Position numbers and translations under genes: made by a program
Origin: Thermincola carboxydiphila
GTDB taxonomy: Bacteria; Bacillota; Thermincolia; Thermincolales; UBA2595
Reading direction: 5' to 3'
Assembly (NCBI GenBank): GCA_016841325.1
Contig: JAENZJ010000003.1
Coordinates: forward strand, 1-64,000
DNA: 64,000 nucleotides
In this document: positions 22,838 through 31,625 of the stretch, in pieces
Layout of the letters: the number at the start of each line of letters is the position of its first letter
Position numbering within the stretch: position 1 is the first letter of the stretch
Notes under the pieces: generated by a model
The model's database searches: none
What the model was told of the DNA's origin: nothing
What the model saw: only the letters and a program-made list of their open reading frames with translations

Positions 22838-25800
22838 TCAATAAACAGTTGGCTGCATGCATGTCAAAAAGCGTTTTAGCATTACTGCCGCTTCCGCTCT
22901 GCTTGCCTTTGACCCCGGTGCAATTATGCTGCCGGTCCTGCCGGAAATGATTTTTCTGTCGACCGCAGCCGCTGTGCCTAGCCGTGCAAAATCCGAAATA
23001 TCATGCCTGTCTGCAAATCCTGCCAGCCTGTTGTTTATTTCATCTTCCGTTAGCAGTCGTCCTTTTCCGGCATAGTCCAATGCCCGGGAAAGCGTAACCG
23101 CTATCTCTTGTCTGGTTATTTTTTCATCGGGACAGAATCTGTCGTTTGAGACACCTTTTACAATCCCCGCTTCTACTGCTGTAGATACTGCACCGTAATA
23201 CCAAGTTTGGGGCTTGACGTCGGTAAAGCTCAAAGCACTATCCGCTTCGCCATTCAAACCCAAAGCCCGGACAACCAGCGCTGTGAACTCAGCCCTTGTA
23301 ATCTCTCCATCAGGATTGAATCTTTCCTTGCTCATGCCTTTAACAATATGCCTTGACACCAGCTTTTCTATTTCTGCCCTTGCCCAGTGATTCTGGATAT
23401 CACCAAAGGTTTTTACATATTTCATTACAGCATAATAGGAAAAATGGTCCGTGACACAAGTGATGGTGTTTGTTACAGGGTCGTATTCTCCACCAATAAA
23501 GTCCCAATTTCCCGTATCTTCATTATACCGGTACACACCCAGTGTATCCGGGTCAAAACTGCTTAACCCTATTCCTTCAAGAGATATGGATATGCTGACC
23601 TGTTCATTAAAGTTGGTAAGTTGACTATTTTCAGCAGAGGTTATGATCTGTACAGTAAATTCGAATACACTGTTACCTATTTTATACAGGCCTTCCCCGT
23701 CGCCCTCTTGAGCATCTTCCGTCTTTTCCGGGGTTTCACTTTCAGATAACTCCGCAATACTGATCATGAGCCAGGCATCCTTTCCCGGTGCTTCATAGGA
23801 CTGCAGGTCAACTACATTCGGTGGGAGTGTTATGTCAACCTTTCCGGACTGAATTGTGAGGTCTTTAGCTTTCTCACCGAGCAGTGCAAATACATCGCTG
23901 CTTATCAAAGCCGACTGTGGTTTGTCTGCATCCAATACAGCCACAACATTGGTTTTTTCAGTATTATTGACCTGTTCCACGATGGATTCCGTGGTGATAA
24001 TGGTCCCCTCAAACTCTTCCTTTGAAGGAGCCTTGGTACCACTGCCCGTACTTCCTCCTGAAGAGGGCTTTACGTATTTGACAGGACTCCCTATACAGCC
24101 TCCATCAAGAGATGATGTATGCTGGACTGAAATTCCGTCCATGGTATCAATAAGAGCAGGCATCACAATCTCGTATGTTACCACACCATTATCATCCGTA
24201 ACCGAACTCACATTTACACCTTGTATAGCAGCCCCATAATCCACGCCATCAATTTTATAAATCTCGTCACTACTGCTTCTGTTATCTATGACTGTTATAT
24301 CCATTGCAAACTGATATCCCGATACAGGATTACCATCCCCGTCCCTGGCAGTCAAAGTAACTGTGCTGGTGCCGCCAGTTGTAAGCGGTGGACTTACCTC
24401 TACAGAAGACTTGGACGTATCAATATCACCGGCAGGCGGTGCAGAGACTTCTACAACCTCTACAAATCCACCTTCCCTCATTATCCTTCGGAACATAACG
24501 TCACTTCCATCTTCCCCTGTATCATTCCAGACCGCATAAAATATGGAACCGTCCGGAACCATTCTTATCTGGCATTCCGCCTGTTCAGACTGCTTTTGGC
24601 CTGTATCCTTGGCCAGCCAGTCCCACCTGGTCACTTCCTGCCCGGCATACTCGCTGTTACCCTCAGGATTGATAGTTTTTGTAACGGTATAATATGTTTC
24701 ACCAAAATCCGTACTATGGCTATAGTAAAGGTCCAGGGGCCTGCCCTCTTCCTCACTGTTCCTGCCCGGATTGGAATGGGTTCCGTAGGTTACCCAGAAG
24801 GAACTTGTATCCTGTCTGTCTTCGGGATATAAAACAGTGCCATCAGTCATAACAGTTCCGGGAACGCCTACCAAACGGGGCTCAATTACGGTTTCTTTGT
24901 TGTTTGTGATTTGTGAAACATTTCTGGCGGGCTCAAATTCGCCGGGACCATAGAAAGTAGTTATTTCTTCTTTTTCCTTTGAACCTGAGCTTCCTGAATC
25001 TCCGTCTGTGGCATCAGTTTCAGCAGTTACGTCAGATTCCTCGGTTTCATAAGGAACAGAACCTTCATAAGTTTTAAATGTCTGGGTATGGGTTACACCT
25101 TCTCCATTGGGGTCTGTTGTCCAGGTTGCCCCTCCGTCAAAGGACCGCCGTAAATAAAGGTTATATACATCGTTTCCGTTTCTGGCTGCTGCCCAGTTTG
25201 GCGTCCAGTCATAAGCAACCGCCAGGAAATTACCCTTGATAAATCCCCTGTGAGCCCGGGCATCATCGCCGGCATATTCCCAGGAATAATCGTCCAGATT
25301 GTCTTCAGCCTGTACCCACCTGACTACTTTTTCCGGCACCCTGTTTTCTGATTGACTGTCCGGATTGATCCATTTCTCTGTAGGAGTTATGCTGCTGATA
25401 TTCTGCCAGCCCTCCGCCAGGTTTTCAGCCCTGTAGGGATTGCCTTTATTGGATGGGTGTTTATCATCTTTGACTACAACCCAGCGCCGCATGAAAATAT
25501 CTGAAGGACGTCCCTTTCCTTCCTCACCCATTTTAAACAATGTAACCATTACAGTGGCCTCTTCCCCATTACCTACTGCATCTAAAGCGTTTTTCTTCGA
25601 CTGCACCAGCAGGCGGGGACGCCTTGCATTCTCGTATGCCGGAATCTTTTCACCGTTCCAATCCAGTAAGTCATTACCCTCCTTGTCTTTTAGATATAGG
25701 AGGTTACCCTCTGCGTCCCTGGCCTGTGAATTGAGAATTGTCCCGGCACTGACTAAATCAGGTTGGGTAAAATCAAAGCTGTGGTAGATGACATTCTTAC

Positions 25801-26065
25801 CCCGGTCCGGGTAATACCTGTCTGCTCCCTTTTTATCACCGGAGCCGTCCTTATCCTTGGATTCTTCACTGTCATCTGCTGCTACTGTAACTACAGGAGG
25901 CCCTGAACCAACGCCCTTGGTTTCCTCATAGACTATCATTGCCCATGCGCTGTATGTGCCATCAGGCTTCTTATGTGGCTGCAGCATGATATTGGGCCGG
26001 GAAGCGCCGGTATCGCCATCCATTAACCGTCCATCCTCAGTAATAGCCACCCACTTTTCTTCATC
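22838..26065 (-). CDS. 3' part of an SLH-anchored surface protein, behind an in-frame TAG
   Basis: About 1075 codons continue the frame of the gene at 26066-28357 directly after a single TAG; the first possible independent start is GTG at 26050 with no good ribosome site. The product has sialidase/BNR-like beta-propeller features (LRRSFDGGATW, DLYYSHSTDFGETY), an Ig-like bacterial domain near residues 530-640, and three S-layer homology domains at the end (FGDIQNHWARAEIEKL; FTDVKPQTWYYGAV; FADRHDISDF). SLH domains bind secondary cell-wall polymer. Without readthrough it lacks a signal peptide and could not be exported. Confidence 0.8.
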   Translation of the reverse strand, partial: DEEKWVAITEDGRLMDGDTGASRPNIMLQPHKKPDGTYSAWAMIVYEETKGVGSGPPVVTVAADDSEESKDKDGSGDKKGADRYYPDRGKNVIYHSFDFTQPDLVSAGTILNSQARDAEGNLLYLKDKEGNDLLDWNGEKIPAYENARRPRLLVQSKKNALDAVGNGEEATVMVTLFKMGEEGKGRPSDIFMRRWVVVKDDKHPSNKGNPYRAENLAEGWQNISSITPTEKWINPDSQSENRVPEKVVRWVQAEDNLDDYSWEYAGDDARAHRGFIKGNFLAVAYDWTPNWAAARNGNDVYNLYLRRSFDGGATWTTDPNGEGVTHTQTFKTYEGSVPYETEESDVTAETDATDGDSGSSGSKEKEEITTFYGPGEFEPARNVSQITNNKETVIEPRLVGVPGTVMTDGTVLYPEDRQDTSSFWVTYGTHSNPGRNSEEEGRPLDLYYSHSTDFGETYYTVTKTINPEGNSEYAGQEVTRWDWLAKDTGQKQSEQAECQIRMVPDGSIFYAVWNDTGEDGSDVMFRRIMREGGFVEVVEVSAPPAGDIDTSKSSVEVSPPLTTGGTSTVTLTARDGDGNPVSGYQFAMDITVIDNRSSSDEIYKIDGVDYGAAIQGVNVSSVTDDNGVVTYEIVMPALIDTMDGISVQHTSSLDGGCIGSPVKYVKPSSGGSTGSGTKAPSKEEFEGTIITTESIVEQVNNTEKTNVVAVLDADKPQSALISSDVFALLGEKAKDLTIQSGKVDITLPPNVVDLQSYEAPGKDAWLMISIAELSESETPEKTEDAQEGDGEGLYKIGNSVFEFTVQIITSAENSQLTNFNEQVSISISLEGIGLSSFDPDTLGVYRYNEDTGNWDFIGGEYDPVTNTITCVTDHFSYYAVMKYVKTFGDIQNHWARAEIEKLVSRHIVKGMSKERFNPDGEITRAEFTALVVRALGLNGEADSALSFTDVKPQTWYYGAVSTAVEAGIVKGVSNDRFCPDEKITRQEIAVTLSRALDYAGKGRLLTEDEINNRLAGFADRHDISDFARLGTAAAVDRKIISGRTGSIIAPGSKASRAEAAVMLKRFLTCMQPTVY

Positions 26066-28357
26066 CTAGTTATTGATCTTTTTATGAAAGTCGACACATA
26101 ACCCTGGTACTGTGTATCCATAGCTATGGGAACCATCGGATTCTCCCGGCTGTGAATCTCTTTTGGATTCTCCCGGCTGTGAATCTCTTTTGGATTCTCC
26201 GGACTGTGAATCTCTTTTGGCTTTCCCGGTACCTGTGCCGGGTTTATCATCTTTTCCACTGTCCGCGCCAGGGTCTACCACCCAATTGCCATTATCATCC
26301 TTAACCGGGCCGTTTTCATCCACTACCAGTTTCATATTATCTGAGTTCAGGGTGTCATTGTCAGATATGCGCACCGGCAGTTTAAATGGAACCAGGGCCT
26401 TTGGCCGTCCCATCAGTTCCTTGTCCTCATCATGCTGGGGGTCTCCGCCGGAGACAAAGTTCTCGTCTATTTTGTCAAAGTCATCCCAACCAATATATGA
26501 ATACCAAACATCGGTCTTATGGTTAGTGGTAGCTCCACTCCAGCCATGACCCGGTCCCGCCATTTCGCCAGGCCTGACTCCTTTGGGGTCCTCCTGCCAT
26601 ACAATAGCAAAACCTGCATTGCTTGCCCCGTTAACCATTATCTGCCACGCATCCCTCCGGCCTGAAGTCAGCCTCTCGGGCTTAAACCAGGTAATGTCTC
26701 CGGTTTCCGGACTGATAACTCCACGACAGGTCCATACGCAGTAAAACGGGAGTTCACCCACTTCCGGAAAGCTCAGTTCCGTGTAGTCAAAAGATCGCTG
26801 AGGTCCACCTACACCCCAGATATCTTCCTCATAGTATTCATCATCATAAGGATAATCATCATCTGTTCTGATTGCATAAGTGGGCCTGCCGCTCTTGCCG
26901 TACCTGCTGGTCCATACAACCAGGATTTTGTTGTTCGAAACCTTGATGTTGGGTTTTAAAACATCCCCCGGATAAGTGGTGCCGTTTGCCAGGGTAAAGG
27001 AAGACTTATCCGCCGAGCGGGATAGGTTTGTTATTTTCCAGGTATTTCCTTCATCCCGGGATACAGCAGCAAAAACATCCATGGCCCCGGTCCCCGGAAC
27101 CTCATCAGCATAAACAGAAACCAGTGGCTTTGCTAAATCCCTGGTGCTAATCGTGTTTCCCTCACTATTTTTGTATACCAACTGCACCGGCTCACCATTG
27201 GCCCTTCGGGCCGGCACGTATACGGGCATCAGCTCTAACTTCGCTTTAGCAGTTTCCATATCCGGAGTTTTCGATATGTTCTTTCTAAAGATAGTAGTGA
27301 AAAGACCCTTTAAAAGATTGCCCCGTGCCTCTACCTCAGAAACCATTTTCAGGCTGACACCATCCAGACCGCTGCTTAATGACACCGTCCGGCTGATAAG
27401 GGATTCTACCAGCTCAGAATCAGCAAAATCCAGGTCTGCAATGTTCAGCTCATTCATTGCCTGCTCCAGGCAGCCAACCACCGGCTCGGCTATTTCAATT
27501 CCCCTTGTGGGGTCACCGTCAGCGTCCAGACTCTGTAAAAGCCGCGCCATGTTGATTACTCTGGAGTCATCCAAACTATGAGCGCCGACAAGGTCAAGGG
27601 GGGTAACCCTGTGTTCCGCTGGAACAGTTCCAAGACACAGCGACCCGATGCTTAACGTCACAGTCTCTCCGTCAATATAGCTGAATGCACCGCTGGCGTC
27701 AGTACGTCCTTTGTGAGAACGGGTGTCATACCATGCTCCTCCCACAGGAGCATCAACAAAATGTCCTGTCATGGGTTTATCCAGAGCATACCGCATCCAC
27801 CAGCCCCATCCGGAATCAAACCGGTTGCTGCCATATGCCCAGGCCTCCTCATGGGAAACCTGTTTACCGTGTTCTCCTTCCCCTGTCAATTTAACACAAA
27901 CAGCTACATTTTGAACCCGTTTTCCATTATCTCTTCGCCCCCATGAGAAATCCAGATCTTCCTCCAGATCAAGGGCAAATTCATAGAAGCCTACCGGGCT
28001 GCTAAAGTGTTCACCATACGGAAACAGCGCCGGTCTTGGAGCGCCACCATCTGACACCGGAACCGGATCCGTTCCCACATAGACTTGCACTTTGGATATT
28101 TTCCAGTCTTCGTCGGGCTCAATGTGAACCAGGAACTGTTCCTTTGTATTCCACATTTCCACCTTGCCCGCACTAACCAGCTCTCCGGTTGCCGTAGGTT
28201 CTGCACCGGCCTTTATGTACAGTTCAGTTTCATGCTTACCCGGTCCAACATAACTGTCTGACATCATGTTACTACTTAAGACCTGACTGGGTCCCCAAAA
28301 ACAGGAAACTGCCAACATAAAAACCATCACCAGGGCTAAACGCGGTCGTCTTGCCAT
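26066..28357 (-). CDS. 5' part of the SLH surface protein, with signal peptide
   Basis: 763 codons then TAG (26068-26066). The signal peptide is RPRLALVMVFMLAVSCFWG. The mature part has a beta-rich N-terminal region, a segment typical of surface proteins (GGAWYDTRSHKGRTDASGAF), a helical region and BNR-like repeats (DVFAAVSRDEGNTWKITNL). It ends in three ESKRDSQPG repeats. Reading through the TAG would give one 1839-residue protein ending in SLH domains, a layout I associate with NCBI's choice-of-anchor-type proteins. The sequence itself cannot tell whether the TAG is a recent nonsense mutation, readthrough, or a pyrrolysine codon. Confidence 0.85.
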   Translation of the reverse strand: MARRPRLALVMVFMLAVSCFWGPSQVLSSNMMSDSYVGPGKHETELYIKAGAEPTATGELVSAGKVEMWNTKEQFLVHIEPDEDWKISKVQVYVGTDPVPVSDGGAPRPALFPYGEHFSSPVGFYEFALDLEEDLDFSWGRRDNGKRVQNVAVCVKLTGEGEHGKQVSHEEAWAYGSNRFDSGWGWWMRYALDKPMTGHFVDAPVGGAWYDTRSHKGRTDASGAFSYIDGETVTLSIGSLCLGTVPAEHRVTPLDLVGAHSLDDSRVINMARLLQSLDADGDPTRGIEIAEPVVGCLEQAMNELNIADLDFADSELVESLISRTVSLSSGLDGVSLKMVSEVEARGNLLKGLFTTIFRKNISKTPDMETAKAKLELMPVYVPARRANGEPVQLVYKNSEGNTISTRDLAKPLVSVYADEVPGTGAMDVFAAVSRDEGNTWKITNLSRSADKSSFTLANGTTYPGDVLKPNIKVSNNKILVVWTSRYGKSGRPTYAIRTDDDYPYDDEYYEEDIWGVGGPQRSFDYTELSFPEVGELPFYCVWTCRGVISPETGDITWFKPERLTSGRRDAWQIMVNGASNAGFAIVWQEDPKGVRPGEMAGPGHGWSGATTNHKTDVWYSYIGWDDFDKIDENFVSGGDPQHDEDKELMGRPKALVPFKLPVRISDNDTLNSDNMKLVVDENGPVKDDNGNWVVDPGADSGKDDKPGTGTGKAKRDSQSGESKRDSQPGESKRDSQPGESDGSHSYGYTVPGLCVDFHKKINN
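26138..26218 (-). repeat. Three 27-bp tandem repeats inside the surface protein gene
   Basis: Copies at 26138-26164, 26165-26191 and 26192-26218 encode ESKRDSQPG or ESKRDSQSG. They lie 70 bases before the TAG. The repeats are nearly identical, so copy number may vary by slippage. Confidence 0.85.
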
Positions 28358-28627
28358 TTTACCTGCCTCCCCATCTTTCTATTTATACCATCAACCGGCG
28401 GATAATTAATTTATTTTACCATAACCCCCCCTACACAATTTGTCGCTTATTGGCATATGCCCAAAAAAATTTTTTTTACTTGATATTGAGAGATTCCCGG
28501 GTAAAAATTACCGACAAATAAGAGGTACTATCAGATACGATAACCGATTATTTGTCAACCTGTTATGTAACCTATTCATTGCACTTTACATAAGATGTAC
28601 CATGAACCGGAAAGGAGTGAATTAATA
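28358..28627. other. Divergent intergenic region with a long inverted repeat
   Basis: It separates the leftward surface-protein gene and the rightward Tyr-rich gene. GACAAATAA (28513-28521) is the exact reverse complement of TTATTTGTC (28548-28556), each beside a CCG. This looks like a paired regulator site. AT-rich runs (near 28464-28482) could hold promoter elements. No convincing gene was seen. Confidence 0.5.
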
Positions 28628-28921
28628 ATGTCAAATGCACAAAGCTGCTATCCTTATGACGGAATGTACGGTATGATGCCTTCACCTCCCGGCACTGTTT
28701 TAAAGGTACATATCCCTGCAGGTGCTGTGATAAACTTACTCAATCTTTTGGAGGTAACATCTCCGCAAGGGATAAGTCTCATTGTAAGAGTTCCTCTGTT
28801 AGCAGGATCCATGGGATTACAAAGTCTGATGACATCAATAATGAGCGCAGGTGGCACAGTACAACAGTTACCGGGCGGTAATTACGACTACCTAAACTAC
28901 TACCAGCCCTATTATTATTAG
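28628..28921 (+). CDS. Small Tyr/Met-rich protein (97 aa), unknown
   Basis: ATG at 28628 has AAAGGAGTG upstream. The N-terminus (MSNAQSCYPYDGMYGMMPSP) and C-terminus (NYDYLNYYQPYYY) are rich in tyrosine, while the middle is hydrophobic and beta-like (TVLKVHIPAGAVINLLNLLE, ISLIVRVPLLAGSMGLQSLM). The pattern recalls spore-coat or surface proteins, but no family was recognised. It is a single-gene unit with its own terminator and an inverted repeat upstream. Confidence 0.75.
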   Translation: MSNAQSCYPYDGMYGMMPSPPGTVLKVHIPAGAVINLLNLLEVTSPQGISLIVRVPLLAGSMGLQSLMTSIMSAGGTVQQLPGGNYDYLNYYQPYYY

Positions 28922-28964
28922 ACTTTAAGCAGTTGCATCAGGTATACGTCCTTCCTGGAAAATA

Positions 28965-28993
28965 AAAAAAGAGGGATAAATTCCCTCTTTTTT
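28965..28993 (+). terminator. Strong bidirectional-looking terminator
   Basis: AAAAAAGAGGGA (28965-28976) pairs with TCCCTCTTTTTT (28982-28993) across a five-base loop. Confidence 0.9.
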
Positions 28994-29137
28994 ATGTAGT
29001 CAAGCTGCTCACAGACCATTATATTATTTTAATATTTGACAATTAGGGACAATTTTCTCCAACAAGAAGGGTATTTCCATTATTTATAGAATAAATATTA
29101 TATATTGTAAATTATCAAGTTAAGTGGGGGAATCCTA

Positions 29138-29356
29138 ATGCGCCAACAATATAACTGTATTATCTGTGGCCGTGTTTCTGACCAGCCTTTCTGCCAGGGC
29201 TGTATGGACAAGGCAAAACAATATTATGATACAATTTCAGCTTTTATCAAGGCCAACCCCAATGCCACTGTTATGGAAATTTATAACAGCACCTCAGTAC
29301 CGCTCTCGGTAATAAGGGGTATTATTCAGATCGGCTGGATGGAACCAAGCAATTAA
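29138..29356 (+). CDS. Zinc-ribbon / HTH protein resembling flagellar operon protein YvyF
   Basis: 72 aa. CIICGRVSDQPFCQGC gives two CxxC pairs for a zinc ribbon. The rest (ISAFIKANPNATVMEIYNST, SVPLSVIRGIIQIG) is a small helix-turn-helix, as in the YvyF/TIGR03826 type of proteins of flagellar operons. No flagellar genes are near, so the role here may differ. Its last 35 bases overlap the end of the convergent threonine aldolase gene. Confidence 0.75.
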   Translation: MRQQYNCIICGRVSDQPFCQGCMDKAKQYYDTISAFIKANPNATVMEIYNSTSVPLSVIRGIIQIGWMEPSN

Positions 29357-30380
29357 TTACCTCCCGTGCCAACCTGGCAAAATTCATTACTTCCTCTTCC
29401 TGAGTATCAAAAGAAGTCATCAGCCTGACTTCATTTTTTTCCTCGTCCCAGACATAGAAGGAGTACATTTCCTGAAGCCGGGGAATAACTTCCCTGGGAA
29501 TAACCGCAAAAACGGCATTGGCTTCAACCTGCTGGGTCAGCTTTATGGCCGGTATTTTTTCCAGTTCTGCAGCCAGAAGCCGGGCCATTTTGTTTGCATG
29601 CCTGGCATTATTTAGCCAGAGTTCGTCTGTTAACAGTGCCTCAAACTGCACCGCAATAAACCGCATTTTTGAAGCCAGCTGCATCCCCTGTTTCCTGATA
29701 AATGCAAAATTTCGCGCCAGGGCCCTGTTAAAAAAAACAACTGCTTCCCCAAACATCAGCCCGTTTTTGGTACCTCCAAATGATAATACGTCTACCCCTG
29801 TATCCCCGGTTAACTCTTTCAGCCCGATCCTCAGGCCTGCCGCCGCATTTGCCAGCCTGGCCCCGTCCATCTGAAGCACCAAACCATTTTGGTGGGCGTA
29901 ACCGGCAATTTCTGATATTTCTTCCGGAGTATAGACAGTGCCATACTCTGTGGCCTGGGTGATGGATATGACCCGGGGCTGAGTGTGGTGTTGATTTCCA
30001 ATGCCGTGCATATATGCCTTTATCCCGTCAACTGTGATCTTCCCGTCTCTGGTGGGTACAGGCATCAGCTTGCAGCCTGTAAACTTCTCCGGGGCGCCGC
30101 ACTCATCAACATTTATGTGGGCCACTTCTGAGCAGATAACTGAATTAAAAGACTCTGTAGCTGCCTTCAGTCCCAGGACATTGGCAGCTGTGCCGTTATA
30201 TACGAAATAAACCTCTGTCTCCTCCCCGAAAATATCGGCAAACCTCTTCCGGGCCCGTACGGTGAATTCATCTTCCCCATAAGATAACACATGGCCGGTG
30301 TTGGCTGCCGTAATTGCCTCCAGGACCCGCATGTGGACCCCTGCATTATTATCACTGGCAAAACCTTTCTTATCAGCCAT
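29322..30380 (-). CDS. ltaE: Low-specificity L-threonine aldolase
   Basis: 352 aa, close to the usual length. A PLP-dependent fold-type I enzyme: the substrate-recognition start FASDNNAGVHMRVLEAI, the glycine-rich VYNGTAANVLGL, the cofactor Asp in LQMDGARLANAAAG, and the PLP lysine in SFGGTKNGLMFGEAVV (near 206). It cleaves threonine or allo-threonine to glycine and acetaldehyde in the cytoplasm. It is the last gene of the leftward group with the HAD and ABC transporter genes. Confidence 0.92.
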   Translation of the reverse strand: MADKKGFASDNNAGVHMRVLEAITAANTGHVLSYGEDEFTVRARKRFADIFGEETEVYFVYNGTAANVLGLKAATESFNSVICSEVAHINVDECGAPEKFTGCKLMPVPTRDGKITVDGIKAYMHGIGNQHHTQPRVISITQATEYGTVYTPEEISEIAGYAHQNGLVLQMDGARLANAAAGLRIGLKELTGDTGVDVLSFGGTKNGLMFGEAVVFFNRALARNFAFIRKQGMQLASKMRFIAVQFEALLTDELWLNNARHANKMARLLAAELEKIPAIKLTQQVEANAVFAVIPREVIPRLQEMYSFYVWDEEKNEVRLMTSFDTQEEEVMNFARLAREVINCLVPSSRSE

Positions 30381-30439
30381 AACCTTTACTCCTTTAAATT
30401 CTTTTTTTGATAAACTCCGGTTAAGACCGGTTCCCGGGC

Positions 30440-30910
30440 CTATTTACGCAGAGTGGCCGCCAGCCGGACAGGATTCAGGAGCAGTCCCAGTCCTTCATTG
30501 ATATCCCTGACCACCACATCTGCCCTTGCCAGGGCTTGTCCGGCACAGCCCTCGGGCCCCATGACCACAATACCCAGGGCCGCCCTGGCCAGCATCAGCA
30601 CATCATTAACACCGTTTCCAAATGCAGCCGTTTCATCAGCGCCAATCTTTTCCACAAAAGCTTCTTTATCCGGACCGCCATTGTCCCTGTCAATCGTTAT
30701 TAATTCTGCCTTTAGTCCGGCACATTCCCGCGCAGCGGAACCAAAAGTGTCTGCTGTCAAGACATACACTTTAAGTGACCCGGCTATTTCATTGACCAAT
30801 TCCCTGGTCTTGCCTGACAACCTGCCGTCCGAGGCCAGGGTACCATTAAAGTCCAGAACCAGGTTCTCCAGCATGATATCCTGGTAACCGGGTATAGACA
30901 GTGCTATCAT
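30440..30910 (-). CDS. HAD-family hydrolase, soluble P-type-ATPase-like
   Basis: 156 aa. Motif I is DFNGTLAS (near 20), motif II lies in VLTADTFG, and motif III/IV are in KEAFVEKIGA and FGNGVNDVLML. This is the short HAD subfamily similar to the P-domain of P-type ATPases. The substrate is unknown. It starts four bases after the ABC ATPase stop, so the two are probably co-translated. Confidence 0.85.
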   Translation of the reverse strand: MIALSIPGYQDIMLENLVLDFNGTLASDGRLSGKTRELVNEIAGSLKVYVLTADTFGSAARECAGLKAELITIDRDNGGPDKEAFVEKIGADETAAFGNGVNDVLMLARAALGIVVMGPEGCAGQALARADVVVRDINEGLGLLLNPVRLAATLRK

Positions 30911-30914
30911 ATTA

Positions 30915-31625
30915 TCACCCTTTCACCAACTTACAGACTTCCTTTTTCAGAGTCTCTCTCAGGCTGTTTTCAGGGAGTTGTTCCCCCTCCCTTAGTGTAA
31001 CTGCTATCTTTTTTATTATGCTCACCGGAGGCCCGCCCAAAATATAAATTTCATCACAAAGCCAGAGAGCCTCATCCACGTCATGGGTAACAAAAATAAC
31101 GGTCCTCCTGTCAGTCTTCCATAACTTCCCGAACGAATTAATCAGGGAGGTTTTTAGTTTCAGATCAAGAGCACGGAAGGGTTCATCCATAACCAGGATT
31201 TCTGAGGGATAGGCAAAAGCCCGGGCAGCAGCAACCCTTTGTTTCATCCCGCTGCTGATCTCCCGCGGGTAATGGCCGGCAAATTCCCTGAGGCCGACCA
31301 CTTCCAGTAAGCCTGAAACAATCTGGCTCCTTTCATTTTTGGGAAACAGGTCTTTTAACACAAATTCCACATTTTCGCTGACAGTTTTCCATGGCAGCAG
31401 CCTTGGTTCCTGAAAGATACAGGAGACCCTTAACCCGGCAAATCCCTCGAATTCTCCTGAGTCAGGGGTCACAATTCCTGTAATCATATTCAAGAGGGTT
31501 GTCTTGCCACATCCTGAAGGACCAAGGATGCCGGTTATCCTGTTTTCGCTAAAGTCAATGCTAAAATTCCTATAGAGCTCAATACCGGGAAAACTCTTAT
31601 CAAGATATCTGATACGCAAATTCAT
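30915..31625 (-). CDS. ABC transporter ATP-binding protein (NitT/TauT type)
   Basis: 236 aa. Walker A GPSGCGKTT (near 35-43), the Q-loop CIFQEPRLLPW, the signature EISSGMKQRVAAARAF, Walker B ILVMDEPFRALD and the H-loop FVTHDVDEAL are all present. The LLPW after the Q-loop is typical of nitrate/sulfonate/taurine-type importers. It overlaps the permease stop by four bases. Confidence 0.92.
   Translation of the reverse strand: MNLRIRYLDKSFPGIELYRNFSIDFSENRITGILGPSGCGKTTLLNMITGIVTPDSGEFEGFAGLRVSCIFQEPRLLPWKTVSENVEFVLKDLFPKNERSQIVSGLLEVVGLREFAGHYPREISSGMKQRVAAARAFAYPSEILVMDEPFRALDLKLKTSLINSFGKLWKTDRRTVIFVTHDVDEALWLCDEIYILGGPPVSIIKKIAVTLREGEQLPENSLRETLKKEVCKLVKG

Noticed and set aside
24221-24832. 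203-codon plus-strand frame
   Set aside because: Antisense to the SLH protein gene, with low-quality composition and no start signal.
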